Origin: Ulvibacterium marinum
Lineage (GTDB): Bacteria > Bacteroidota > Bacteroidia > Flavobacteriales > Flavobacteriaceae
Reading direction: 5' to 3'
Assembly (NCBI RefSeq): GCF_003626755.1
Contig: NZ_RBCJ01000001.1
Coordinates: forward strand, 1-64,000
DNA: 64,000 bases
This document shows positions 16,077-24,450 of the stretch, one piece after another; positions within the stretch are counted from its first letter, which is position 1, and the number at the start of each line of letters is the position of its first letter. Position numbers and translations under genes: made by a program. The notes beneath the pieces were generated by a model. That model worked only from the letters and a program-made list of their open reading frames with translations, did not search any database and had not been told where the DNA came from.

Positions 16077-16604
16077 ATGCGCAAGGAAGATTGTTTCTAC
16101 CTCGGTAAAGTCGTTTCAAAATATAGCTATAAGGGAGAGGTATTGGTAAAACTAGATACCGACGAACCCGAAATTTACGAAAATATGGAATCAATATTTG
16201 TCTCAATACGAGGCAATTTGGTTCCATTTTTTATTGATAAATGTCGTCTGCACAAGTCGGCACTATTACGTATCGATTTTGAGGATGTAAAAGATGAAGA
16301 GGCCGCCGACAGAATTCTTGGTGCCGAACTATATCTTCCCCTATCCTTGCTTCCCAAACTGGAAGGCAATAAGTTCTATTACCATGAGATCATTGGTTTT
16401 ACCATTAAGGATAGCACCCATGGGGATATCGGTGTAGTTACCGGAGTAAACGACACCACTTCCCAAGTGCTAATTGAAGTGGAAAAGAATGGCAAAGAGC
16501 TTTTGGTCCCTTTAACCGACGAAATCCTTACCAAGGTAGATCGGAAGAACAGGACATTGTTTGTATCCACACCGGAAGGTCTGGTAGACCTATATTTGAA
16601 TTAG
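16077..16604 (+). CDS. rimM: Ribosome maturation factor RimM
   Basis: This 175-residue protein has the RimM layout: an N-terminal barrel (CFYLGKVVSKYSYKGEVLVK) and a C-terminal PRC barrel (GFTIKDSTHGDIGVVTGV, ELLVPLTDEI). RimM helps assemble the head of the 30S subunit and binds S19. Pairing with rpsP is conserved in bacteria; here trmD does not follow, the next gene being a sulfatase. Confidence 0.95.
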   Translation: MRKEDCFYLGKVVSKYSYKGEVLVKLDTDEPEIYENMESIFVSIRGNLVPFFIDKCRLHKSALLRIDFEDVKDEEAADRILGAELYLPLSLLPKLEGNKFYYHEIIGFTIKDSTHGDIGVVTGVNDTTSQVLIEVEKNGKELLVPLTDEILTKVDRKNRTLFVSTPEGLVDLYLN

Positions 16605-16695
16605 AGGTCAAATTCCCAAACCCTGGGGTAGGAATTCGAAATCTGGATATATTTTATGGTATATTTAGACGGATTTACCAATCGTACATTGTATT

Positions 16696-18123
16696 ATGTT
16701 TAGAATTTCCTTCATCCTCGTCGTATTTGCATTATCCTCATGTGGTGAGCAGAAAGCAGAACTCAAGAAAGCGAAAACATCCCCAAACATTGTGCTCATA
16801 TTTACCGATGACCAAGGGTATCAAGATGTCGGGGTATTCGGATCCAAGAATATTGCTACCCCCAATTTAGATCAAATGGCCGCCGATGGGGTACGGTTAA
16901 CAAGTTATTACTCGGCACAAGCGGTTTGCTCCGCCTCCCGGGCCGGTATTCTTACGGGCTGCTATCCCAACAGAATCGGGATACATGGTGCTTTAGGGCC
17001 TGGGAATGACCATGGCATCAATGCATCGGAGACTACCTTGGCAGAAATGCTCAAGACCATCGGGTACAAAACGGCCATCTATGGGAAATGGCATTTGGGG
17101 CACCATCCAAAGTTTTTGCCCACCCGTCATGGATTCGATGAATGGTTTGGCATCCCTTATTCCAATGATATGTGGCCCTACCACCCACAACAGGGTACAA
17201 TTTTCAATTTCCCCGCCCTTCCCCTATTTGAAAACGAAACCGTGATAGACACCTTAAAGGAACAATCACAACTCACTACCCGCATTACTGAGCGCAGTGT
17301 TGATTTCATCAACCGAAATGCAGAAAATCCTTTTTTTCTCTATGTGCCCCATCCCCAACCTCATGTGCCTTTATTCGTCTCGGATAAGTTCAAGGGAAAA
17401 TCAGATCGAGGGCTTTATGGTGACGTCATCATGGAAATTGACTGGTCCGTAGGTCAAATTTTGAATGCCTTAAAAAAGAACGGACTGGAGGAAAATACCA
17501 TAGTCATTTTTACATCGGATAACGGTCCATGGCTATCCTACGGCAATCATGCCGGAAGCGCCCATCCCCTACGTGAAGGAAAAGGAACAGCTTGGGAAGG
17601 GGGGCAACGGGAACCCTTTATCATTAAATATCCCAATGGCCTAGAAGGAGGAAAGGTACTGGATACCCCCATTATGGCTATTGATATTTTGCCGACAATC
17701 GCGGAAATTACGAATGCCGAACTTCCTGAAAAAACCATCGATGGCAAAAGTGTCTGGGAAGTCCTGAAGGGAAAAACCAAAGAAAGTCCACAGGAAGCTT
17801 ATTTCTTTTATTATCGGGTAAACGAACTATTCGGGGTACGCTATGGAAAATGGAAGCTCTATTTTCCACATCGTTATCGTACCATGGACGGACAGGAACC
17901 GGGTAAGGATGGTTTGCCCGGGGACTACAGGATGGTAGACATGGAGGCTTTGGAATTATATGATTTGGAAAATGATATTAGCGAAGCAACCAATGTTGCA
18001 GACAAGTATCCTGAAGTGGTCGAAAAAATAAAGTTGCTGGCCAATGACATGCGTTCCAGACTTGGGGATTCTCTAATGGAATTAGAAGGATCGGAAACAA
18101 GGGAGGCCGGACACCTGGAATGA
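16696..18123 (+). CDS. Lipoprotein sulfatase (arylsulfatase family)
   Basis: This 475-residue protein starts with a lipoprotein signal (FALSSC, Cys16), so it is probably anchored in the outer membrane or periplasm. NIVLIFTDDQGYQDVG supplies the metal-binding Asp pair, and AVCSASRAGILTG is the sulfatase signature in which Cys78 is converted to formylglycine. TIDGKSVWEVLKGK and a C-terminal subdomain complete the family pattern. It likely removes sulfate from an algal or host sugar; substrate not deducible. It needs a formylglycine-generating enzyme, not seen here. Its stop overlaps the next start by four bases. Confidence 0.92.
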   Translation: MFRISFILVVFALSSCGEQKAELKKAKTSPNIVLIFTDDQGYQDVGVFGSKNIATPNLDQMAADGVRLTSYYSAQAVCSASRAGILTGCYPNRIGIHGALGPGNDHGINASETTLAEMLKTIGYKTAIYGKWHLGHHPKFLPTRHGFDEWFGIPYSNDMWPYHPQQGTIFNFPALPLFENETVIDTLKEQSQLTTRITERSVDFINRNAENPFFLYVPHPQPHVPLFVSDKFKGKSDRGLYGDVIMEIDWSVGQILNALKKNGLEENTIVIFTSDNGPWLSYGNHAGSAHPLREGKGTAWEGGQREPFIIKYPNGLEGGKVLDTPIMAIDILPTIAEITNAELPEKTIDGKSVWEVLKGKTKESPQEAYFFYYRVNELFGVRYGKWKLYFPHRYRTMDGQEPGKDGLPGDYRMVDMEALELYDLENDISEATNVADKYPEVVEKIKLLANDMRSRLGDSLMELEGSETREAGHLE

Positions 18124-18833
18124 GCAAACCTTTTAAATTTAAACAATTTACCATCCAACAAGACCGCTGCGCGATGAAAGTGGGAACGGATGGCGTATTG
18201 CTTGGAGCTTGGGCATCCGTAAAAAATAATCCTTCCTCAATCTTGGATATCGGCGCAGGAACTGGGTTGCTAGCTCTTATGTTGGCCCAACGATGCAATG
18301 TCGAAACTATCGATGCCCTGGAAATCGATGATGCCGCCTATGAGCAATGCGTTGAAAATTTTGAAGCCTCTCCATGGAGCGACCGTCTCTTCTGTTATCA
18401 TGCCGGCTTGAATGAATTCTGTGAGGAAGTGGATGATACTTACGATTTAATTGTTTCCAATCCACCGTTTTATTCCGAAAACGTTTCCACTGGTAGCAGC
18501 TCAAGGGATAGGGCTCGGCAAAATCTTTCCCTACCCTTTGAGGAACTTTTGCAATGCGCTTCCCAATTACTCGCCAAGAACGGTATTCTTTCCATTATTG
18601 TTCCCTTTAAAGAAGAAAAATCCCTACTTCAAATAAGCGAATCATTGGGTCTTTATCCAAAACGGATAACCCGGGTAAAGGGAAATAAAATTTCAGAAAT
18701 AAAAAGAAGTTTATTGGAATTTGGCTTTCATAAAACGGAAGCATCCGAAAAAGAACTGATCATAGAGATAGATCGCCATGTATACACTTCGGAATATCAA
18801 GAATTGACCAGGGAATTTTATTTAAAAATGTAA
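18120..18833 (+). CDS. trmN6: tRNA1(Val) adenine-37 N6-methyltransferase-like protein
   Basis: This 237-residue class I methyltransferase has the SAM-binding motif ILDIGAGTGLLALMLA and the amino-methylating motif IVSNPPFY. The start (MSKPFKFKQFTIQQDRCAMK) is typical of the YfiC/TrmN6 family, which methylates A37 in tRNA-Val. Its ATG overlaps the sulfatase stop (ATGA), so the two are translationally coupled although their roles look unrelated. Confidence 0.88.
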   Translation: MSKPFKFKQFTIQQDRCAMKVGTDGVLLGAWASVKNNPSSILDIGAGTGLLALMLAQRCNVETIDALEIDDAAYEQCVENFEASPWSDRLFCYHAGLNEFCEEVDDTYDLIVSNPPFYSENVSTGSSSRDRARQNLSLPFEELLQCASQLLAKNGILSIIVPFKEEKSLLQISESLGLYPKRITRVKGNKISEIKRSLLEFGFHKTEASEKELIIEIDRHVYTSEYQELTREFYLKM

Positions 18834-18848
18834 CATTAGTCTTTAGTA

Positions 18849-18875
18849 TTGTTGTATTTTCTTTATTTATCTTTG
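18849..18875 (+). promoter_or_regulatory. Candidate promoter of the glutaryl-CoA dehydrogenase gene
   Basis: TATCTTTG (18868-18875) fits the -7 consensus TAnnTTTG. A TTG at 18849-18851 lies 16 bases upstream, slightly closer than usual. The start codon is 14 bases downstream. Confidence 0.45.
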
Positions 18876-18889
18876 GCGAAAATGGCAAT

Positions 18890-20068
18890 ATGAGACCCGA
18901 TTTATTTGAAGCACCCGACTATTACAACTTGGACGACCTACTTTCCGAGGAACACAAATTGGTACGTGATGCCGCCCGCCAATGGGTAAAACGGGACATC
19001 TCCCCGATTATAGAAGAATATGCCCAAAAGGCAGAATTTCCAAAACAAATTCTTAATGGCTTGTCGGAAATAGGGGCTTTTGGGCCTTACATTCCCGAGG
19101 AATACGGTGGAGCGGGGCTAGATCAAATTAGTTATGGACTCATTATGCAAGAAATTGAACGGGGAGATAGCGGAGTACGTTCCACGGCATCGGTTCAATC
19201 ATCCCTGGTCATGTACCCTATCTTTTCCTATGGTACGGAAGAACAGCGCAAAAAATACCTGCCCAAATTGGCTGCAGGCGAACTTATGGGATGCTTTGGT
19301 TTAACGGAACCTGACCATGGTTCCAATCCGGGAGGGATGACCACTAATTTTAAGGATAAAGGTGACCATTATCTCTTGAATGGTGCCAAGCTTTGGATTT
19401 CCAACTCCCCATTTGCGGACCTCGCCGTAGTATGGGCAAAAAATGAAGAGGGCCGTATTCATGGATTGATCGTAGAACGCGATATGGAAGGTTTCTCTAC
19501 TCCCGAAACCCATAATAAATGGTCATTACGGGCATCTGCTACCGGGGAATTGATCTTTGATAATGTAAAGGTTCCCAAGGAAAACCTATTGCCGGGCAAA
19601 AACGGACTGGGAGCACCATTGGGTTGTTTGGACTCGGCCCGGTATGGCATAGCCTGGGGTGCCATTGGTGCAGCTATGGATTGTTATGATACTGCCCTGC
19701 GATACGCCAAGGAACGTGTACAATTTGGCAAACCCATTGCATCCTTTCAGTTACAGCAGAAAAAACTGGCCGAAATGATTACCGAAATCACAAAGGCCCA
19801 GTTATTGGCCTTTCGTTTGGGGCAGTTAAAGAACGAAGGAAAAGCGACTACCGCTCAAATCTCTATGGCCAAACGCAATAATGTGGATATGGCCATTACT
19901 ATTGCCAGAGAGGCACGCCAGATATTAGGGGGTATGGGTATTACTGGGGAATATAGTATTATGCGTCATATGATGAACCTGGAAAGTGTTATCACTTACG
20001 AAGGCACCCACGATATTCACCTTTTGATTACAGGTGCCGATGTGACAGGGATACCTGCCTTTCAGTAA
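18890..20068 (+). CDS. gcdH: Glutaryl-CoA dehydrogenase
   Basis: This 392-residue acyl-CoA dehydrogenase matches the glutaryl-CoA branch: GCFGLTEPDHGSNPGGM, ARYGIAWGAIGAAMDCYDTA, QILGGMGITGEYSIMRHMMN and ITYEGTHDIH, whose Glu is the catalytic base. It oxidises and decarboxylates glutaryl-CoA to crotonyl-CoA in lysine and tryptophan breakdown, passing electrons to ETF in the cytosol. It appears to be a single-gene unit with its own promoter. Confidence 0.9.
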   Translation: MRPDLFEAPDYYNLDDLLSEEHKLVRDAARQWVKRDISPIIEEYAQKAEFPKQILNGLSEIGAFGPYIPEEYGGAGLDQISYGLIMQEIERGDSGVRSTASVQSSLVMYPIFSYGTEEQRKKYLPKLAAGELMGCFGLTEPDHGSNPGGMTTNFKDKGDHYLLNGAKLWISNSPFADLAVVWAKNEEGRIHGLIVERDMEGFSTPETHNKWSLRASATGELIFDNVKVPKENLLPGKNGLGAPLGCLDSARYGIAWGAIGAAMDCYDTALRYAKERVQFGKPIASFQLQQKKLAEMITEITKAQLLAFRLGQLKNEGKATTAQISMAKRNNVDMAITIAREARQILGGMGITGEYSIMRHMMNLESVITYEGTHDIHLLITGADVTGIPAFQ

Positions 20069-20096
20069 AACCTGAATCGACCCACTATACTCAAAT

Positions 20097-20567
20097 TTAT
20101 TTGATGACCACAATTTTTTCAGAATCCCCATGTTCATTGAAAGGAAGTAGTGTCTTTACCAGACCATTGTAGGTTGCAGAATTTAGAGAAAAATCAGCAA
20201 TACCACATTCATTTACGGTCTTGGTCAAGTTGAGCACCAAGGTATCGGTAACCGACATGCTTAAATCAATGAGAAAAGTATTGTCGCCATCGTCACCAAA
20301 AAGATTCATAGTAATAACATTTTCGAGACCCTCCACATTTTCGAAAACACTGCCCGTAATTTTGGATTCCTTATAACGTAGCACAATTTCGTTACTCTTA
20401 AACGTGCCATTTTCTATTAGATTTTCTCCATCAGCGCTGACCAACTCTACAAAAAAGTTTCTTACTATCAAGTCAATGATCACTCCATCGGGAAAACATA
20501 AATCCTCTTCCTTGTCGTCACTACAACCAAACACTAAAATGAGTAGAACAAATAAGAGCTTTTTCAT
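20097..20567 (-). CDS. Hypothetical lipoprotein
   Basis: I choose ATG 20565-20567, which gives 156 residues with a lipoprotein signal (MKKLLFVLLILVFGCSDDKE, Cys15). An upstream in-frame start would add 11 residues before the signal. The rest is beta-rich and acidic with no motif I recognise. It converges with gcdH and is divergent from the trehalase gene. Confidence 0.7.
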   Translation of the reverse strand: MKKLLFVLLILVFGCSDDKEEDLCFPDGVIIDLIVRNFFVELVSADGENLIENGTFKSNEIVLRYKESKITGSVFENVEGLENVITMNLFGDDGDNTFLIDLSMSVTDTLVLNLTKTVNECGIADFSLNSATYNGLVKTLLPFNEHGDSEKIVVIK

Positions 20568-20672
20568 CGCATACGGATTTACTCTATAGATGAAAAACAC
20601 AAAAAGGGTTGCTTATACGGCATTTAAATAAAAAGCCTTATTTTCAGGTACTAAACCGGCCACATACAATCC

Positions 20673-22259
20673 ATGAGATATTTCCTAATACTACTTGTTT
20701 TTCTTACAGCTTGCAGAACTGATAAAAAAGTTGCTGTTCCAACTCCTACCAGCACAACGGATTCTACGGCAACCCGAACCTTAAAAACTCCAGATGACCT
20801 TTTGGGCGAACTATTTGCTGATGTTCAACTGAGTGAGGTTTTTGAGGATGGCAAGACCTTCGTGGACTGTACGGCGAAATATCCGTATGAAATTATTGTA
20901 GAGAAATATGCTACGCAAAAAGACAAGGCTGATTTTGATTTAAAGGCTTTTGTCCTCGAGAATTTTGATGTTCCCATCTCCATCTCCTCGGATTTCAAAT
21001 CCGACCCCAACCGTTCCGCGGTTGAACATGTTGAAGCTCTTTGGCCGGTGCTACAACGGAAATCCGACACGGATGTGGAAGGCAGCACATTACTACCCCT
21101 GCCCAAGCCTTATATTGTTCCAGGGGGTCGTTTTCGAGAAGTATACTATTGGGACAGTTATTTTACTATGTTGGGATTGGCAGAAAGTGGTGAGTTTGAA
21201 CGTATCCAAAATATGTTGGACAACTTTGCCCACTTAATACATACTGTGGGGCATATCCCCAATGGGAATCGCACCTACTACATTACGCGTTCCCAGCCTC
21301 CCTTCTTCGCCCAGATGGTGAAGTTATTGGCTGATCATAAAGGAAAACAAATTTATGTCAAATATCGGGAGGCGTTAAAAAAAGAGTATGACTTTTGGAT
21401 GGATGGAAAACACGCTAATGAAAAACCCATTAGACATTGCGTGGCAACTCCGGTCGGTATTATGAATCGCTATTTTGATAAAGGAAATACCCCACGCCAG
21501 GAATCGTATCGCGAGGATTACACCCAAGTTCAAAAAATGGGCGGTGGCGAAAAAATGTATCGTGACCTACGTTCGGGCGCAGAGTCCGGTTGGGACTATA
21601 CCTCCCGTTGGTTTGCCAATGGAAAATCCATAGAAACTATCGAAACTACCGATATTATTCCCGTAGACCTTAATGCATTGTTATATGGTATGGAAGAGAT
21701 TCTTGCCCAATGCTATGCCGAGGACGCAGCTTATGTGGCCGCGTTGAAAACAAGAATGGGAGCTAGAAAGGAGTTTTTAAATACCTATGCTTGGAATAAA
21801 ACTGACGGTGTCTTTGAGGATTACAATTGGGTAAAACAACAGCGGACTTCCTTGAAATCCCTGGCCACGACCTATCCCCTATTTTTTGAAATGGCCGATC
21901 AGGAACAGGCAGATGCAGTAGCTTCTTATATTGAAAAGCATTTTTTAAAACCTGGCGGGGTTGTTACCACTTTGTACCATACCGGCGAACAATGGGATGC
22001 CCCCAATGGTTGGGCTCCCTTACAATGGATGACGGTAATAGGACTTCAAAACTACGGCTACGAAAATTTGGCCAGGACCATTGCACAAAGATGGGTGGCC
22101 TTAAACGAAAAGGTGTACAAAAACACGGGCAAATTTGTAGAGAAATATAATGTTGAGGATATGGGGTTAGAAGCTGGTGGAGGGGAATACCCCGTGCAGG
22201 ACGGCTTTGGTTGGAGCAATGGCGTATATCTGGCCCTAAAAGCATACGTAGGGGATTAA
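20673..22259 (+). CDS. treA: Lipoprotein trehalase, glycoside hydrolase family 37
   Basis: The 528-residue protein carries a lipobox (FLTAC, Cys14) and both trehalase signatures, PGGRFREVYYWDSYF and QWDAPNGWAPLQ, plus the Gly-rich GGGEYPVQDGFGWSNG end. It hydrolyses trehalose to two glucose molecules, here in the periplasm or at the surface because it is lipid-anchored. Length is typical. The genes downstream encode an FG-GAP protein and a DUF1080 protein, both likely carbohydrate-related, though a 136-base gap separates them. Confidence 0.93.
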   Translation: MRYFLILLVFLTACRTDKKVAVPTPTSTTDSTATRTLKTPDDLLGELFADVQLSEVFEDGKTFVDCTAKYPYEIIVEKYATQKDKADFDLKAFVLENFDVPISISSDFKSDPNRSAVEHVEALWPVLQRKSDTDVEGSTLLPLPKPYIVPGGRFREVYYWDSYFTMLGLAESGEFERIQNMLDNFAHLIHTVGHIPNGNRTYYITRSQPPFFAQMVKLLADHKGKQIYVKYREALKKEYDFWMDGKHANEKPIRHCVATPVGIMNRYFDKGNTPRQESYREDYTQVQKMGGGEKMYRDLRSGAESGWDYTSRWFANGKSIETIETTDIIPVDLNALLYGMEEILAQCYAEDAAYVAALKTRMGARKEFLNTYAWNKTDGVFEDYNWVKQQRTSLKSLATTYPLFFEMADQEQADAVASYIEKHFLKPGGVVTTLYHTGEQWDAPNGWAPLQWMTVIGLQNYGYENLARTIAQRWVALNEKVYKNTGKFVEKYNVEDMGLEAGGGEYPVQDGFGWSNGVYLALKAYVGD

Positions 22260-22395
22260 ACCGGAGGTAAATCATAAGGATATAGTGAAACTCCCCGGCA
22301 ATGGGGAAAATTGTTATAAATTAAATTCCCTTAAAGTCCATGTCTTATATAATCATTGATATATTTACTGTTCTTCGCAAAACGAAGTTTTAAAG

Positions 22396-23610
22396 ATGGA
22401 TGTTATTAAAGATATTCTCCAAAGCTGTAAAAGGTTTTTCGTATTCCAAATTTCTCTAGCCCTTCCATTTCTCTACCTAAGTGGATTCTCCTCCTTGGCA
22501 CAAGACCATACATCTGATGAATTCATAAGAAAACCTTTAAAATTTGAGAAGCAAAAAATAGCATCGGAAAGTTTTGAATCAGTTGGCGTTTTCGATGTTA
22601 ACAACGACAAAATCCCTGACCTGGTATCCGGTTCCTATTGGTATGAAGGGCCCACTTATCTCGACCGTCATTTTATTGGAGATTTTAAGCGCTATGGGGA
22701 ATACTACGATGATTTCTCCACCCTGCCGCTAGATGTAAACGGCGATGGCCATATGGATTATATTACCGGGGGATGGTTTGGAAAACGCCTGGTATGGATG
22801 GAAAATCCTGGAAATGAGGGTGAATGGACGGAACACCTCATTGCCGAGGCCGGCAATATAGAAGCCCCGCGTTCATGGGATATTGATGGGGACGGCATTC
22901 CGGAAATTGTACCTAACACACCCAATGACCCTTTGATTATTTATCGCTTGATAACAGATTCAGAAGGAAGGGGAACTGGAAAGTTTACGCCCTACAAAGT
23001 CATGGGGGAACATGGCCACGGTCTTGGTTTTGGTGATGTAAACCATGATGGAAGAGGAGATTTTATTGTGAGCAAAGGTTGGGTAGAATCCCCCAAAAAT
23101 CCATTTGAAGGGGATTGGATTTTTCATCCCGATTTTGAGCTCGGTACCGCAAGTGTGCCTATCTTAGTTGTAGACGTTAACGAAGATGGTCATAACGACC
23201 TGATTGTAGGCCAAGGGCACGGTTATGGATTACATTGGTACGAACAAAAACAGGAAAGTGGAGAATTACCGAAATGGGTAAAACATCCGATCGACCCAAA
23301 TAACTCGCAGTTCCACACTATGGTATGGACCGATCTTGATGGTGATGCAGAGAACGAACTCATTTCGGGAAAACGGTATCGTGCCCACAATGGCAAAGAT
23401 CCTGGCGGCAATGATCCTTACGGAATTTACTATTATACATTCAATGGGGAAAGTTTCAGCAAACATATTATAGACTATGGGGTATTCGGTGAAGGCAAAG
23501 GCACCGGAATCCATTTTTGGGTAACCGATTTATCGGGGAATGGAAACAAGGATATTATTGTAGCCGGTAAGGACGGGCTATTCATCTTTTATAACAAAGG
23601 ACATGAATGA
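22396..23610 (+). CDS. Secreted FG-GAP/VCBS repeat protein
   Basis: After a signal segment (hydrophobic about 14-34, ending SSLAQ) this 404-residue protein has about seven repeats of the pattern D-V/L/I-N-x-D-x-x-x-D-L/I-V-x-G, for example DVNGDGHMDYITGG and DVNEDGHNDLIVGQG. These Ca-binding blades form a beta propeller used in extracellular binding. No catalytic motif was seen. It overlaps the next gene by 8 bases, so the two are co-translated and probably work together. Confidence 0.8.
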   Translation: MDVIKDILQSCKRFFVFQISLALPFLYLSGFSSLAQDHTSDEFIRKPLKFEKQKIASESFESVGVFDVNNDKIPDLVSGSYWYEGPTYLDRHFIGDFKRYGEYYDDFSTLPLDVNGDGHMDYITGGWFGKRLVWMENPGNEGEWTEHLIAEAGNIEAPRSWDIDGDGIPEIVPNTPNDPLIIYRLITDSEGRGTGKFTPYKVMGEHGHGLGFGDVNHDGRGDFIVSKGWVESPKNPFEGDWIFHPDFELGTASVPILVVDVNEDGHNDLIVGQGHGYGLHWYEQKQESGELPKWVKHPIDPNNSQFHTMVWTDLDGDAENELISGKRYRAHNGKDPGGNDPYGIYYYTFNGESFSKHIIDYGVFGEGKGTGIHFWVTDLSGNGNKDIIVAGKDGLFIFYNKGHE

Positions 23611-24415
23611 GAAAGTAAGTAAAGGTGGAAAATTGAGTATTGTATTGGGGATGTGCATTCTATTCAGCATGTATTCCTGCGGTGAAAAGCCCAAAGAAAA
23701 AGGGAATGAAACCCTTGAAAATAGTACTGTGGTGGACGACGGCTTTGTTTCCATGTTCGATGGAAAATCCTTAAATAATTGGGAAGGCGACACTACCTAT
23801 TGGCATGTAGAAAATAACAATTTGGTCGGGGAAATCACTCCCGAAACGCTTCTAAAGTCCAATACCTTTATTATTTGGAAAGGTGGTGAACTTAAAGATT
23901 TTGAGTTCAAAACAGAGTTTAGGATTTCTGAAAATGGCAATAGCGGTATTAACTATCGAAGTGAGCTTTTGGACACCGTTCCGTTCGCGCTCCGTGGTTA
24001 TCAAGCGGATATAGATGGAAAAAATAGTTATACAGGGCAAAATTATGAGGAACGAAAGCGGACTACCTTGGCCTATCGCGGAGAGAAAGCTGCGATTACT
24101 TCACAGAAAGACCCGGATACCCCCGGTTCGTTACGTGCCAATGTGGATAAGAATGCCTGGCAAAGTAGGGCAGTTTTGGAATCGCTGGGAAATTCAGATT
24201 CCCTTAGAAACCAGATAAAAAGTAGGGATTGGAACGAATGTCATCTTATCATAAAAGGGAATCGGTTACAGCATTATATCAATGGTATCCTTATGAGCTA
24301 CGTAATCGATAACGACACCGTAAACCGAAAGTTTTCAGGCTTTTTAGGTCTACAGGCCCATAGGGGCCCACCTATGAAAGTGGAGTACCGCAATATTCGT
24401 TTAAAGGAATTGTAG
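23603..24415 (+). CDS. DUF1080 lipoprotein (3-keto-disaccharide hydrolase-like)
   Basis: This 270-residue lipoprotein (lipobox FSMYSC, Cys26) contains a concanavalin-like DUF1080 domain: FVSMFDGKSLNNWEGD, WHVENNNLVGEI, FEFKTEFRISENGNSGINYR and FSGFLGLQAHRGPPMKVEYRNIRL. The family includes 3-keto-glucoside hydrolases and other sugar-acting proteins at the cell surface. It overlaps the FG-GAP gene by 8 bases and ends 36 bases before the convergent YdeP gene. Confidence 0.85.
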   Translation: MNEKVSKGGKLSIVLGMCILFSMYSCGEKPKEKGNETLENSTVVDDGFVSMFDGKSLNNWEGDTTYWHVENNNLVGEITPETLLKSNTFIIWKGGELKDFEFKTEFRISENGNSGINYRSELLDTVPFALRGYQADIDGKNSYTGQNYEERKRTTLAYRGEKAAITSQKDPDTPGSLRANVDKNAWQSRAVLESLGNSDSLRNQIKSRDWNECHLIIKGNRLQHYINGILMSYVIDNDTVNRKFSGFLGLQAHRGPPMKVEYRNIRLKEL

Positions 24416-24450
24416 TACTAATCAAAATCAAGGACGGTCAGGTCCATTTC

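Noticed and set aside
15588-16227. Long open frames on the minus strand opposite rpsP
   Set aside because: They are produced by the repetitive Ala/Glu codons of the S16 tail; their Ser/Ala- and Leu-rich products are low-complexity shadows.
22270-22320. CCCC-GGCAAT-GGGG hairpin after the trehalase gene
   Set aside because: Four-base-pair stem followed by AAAATTG rather than T-run; too weak for a terminator call.
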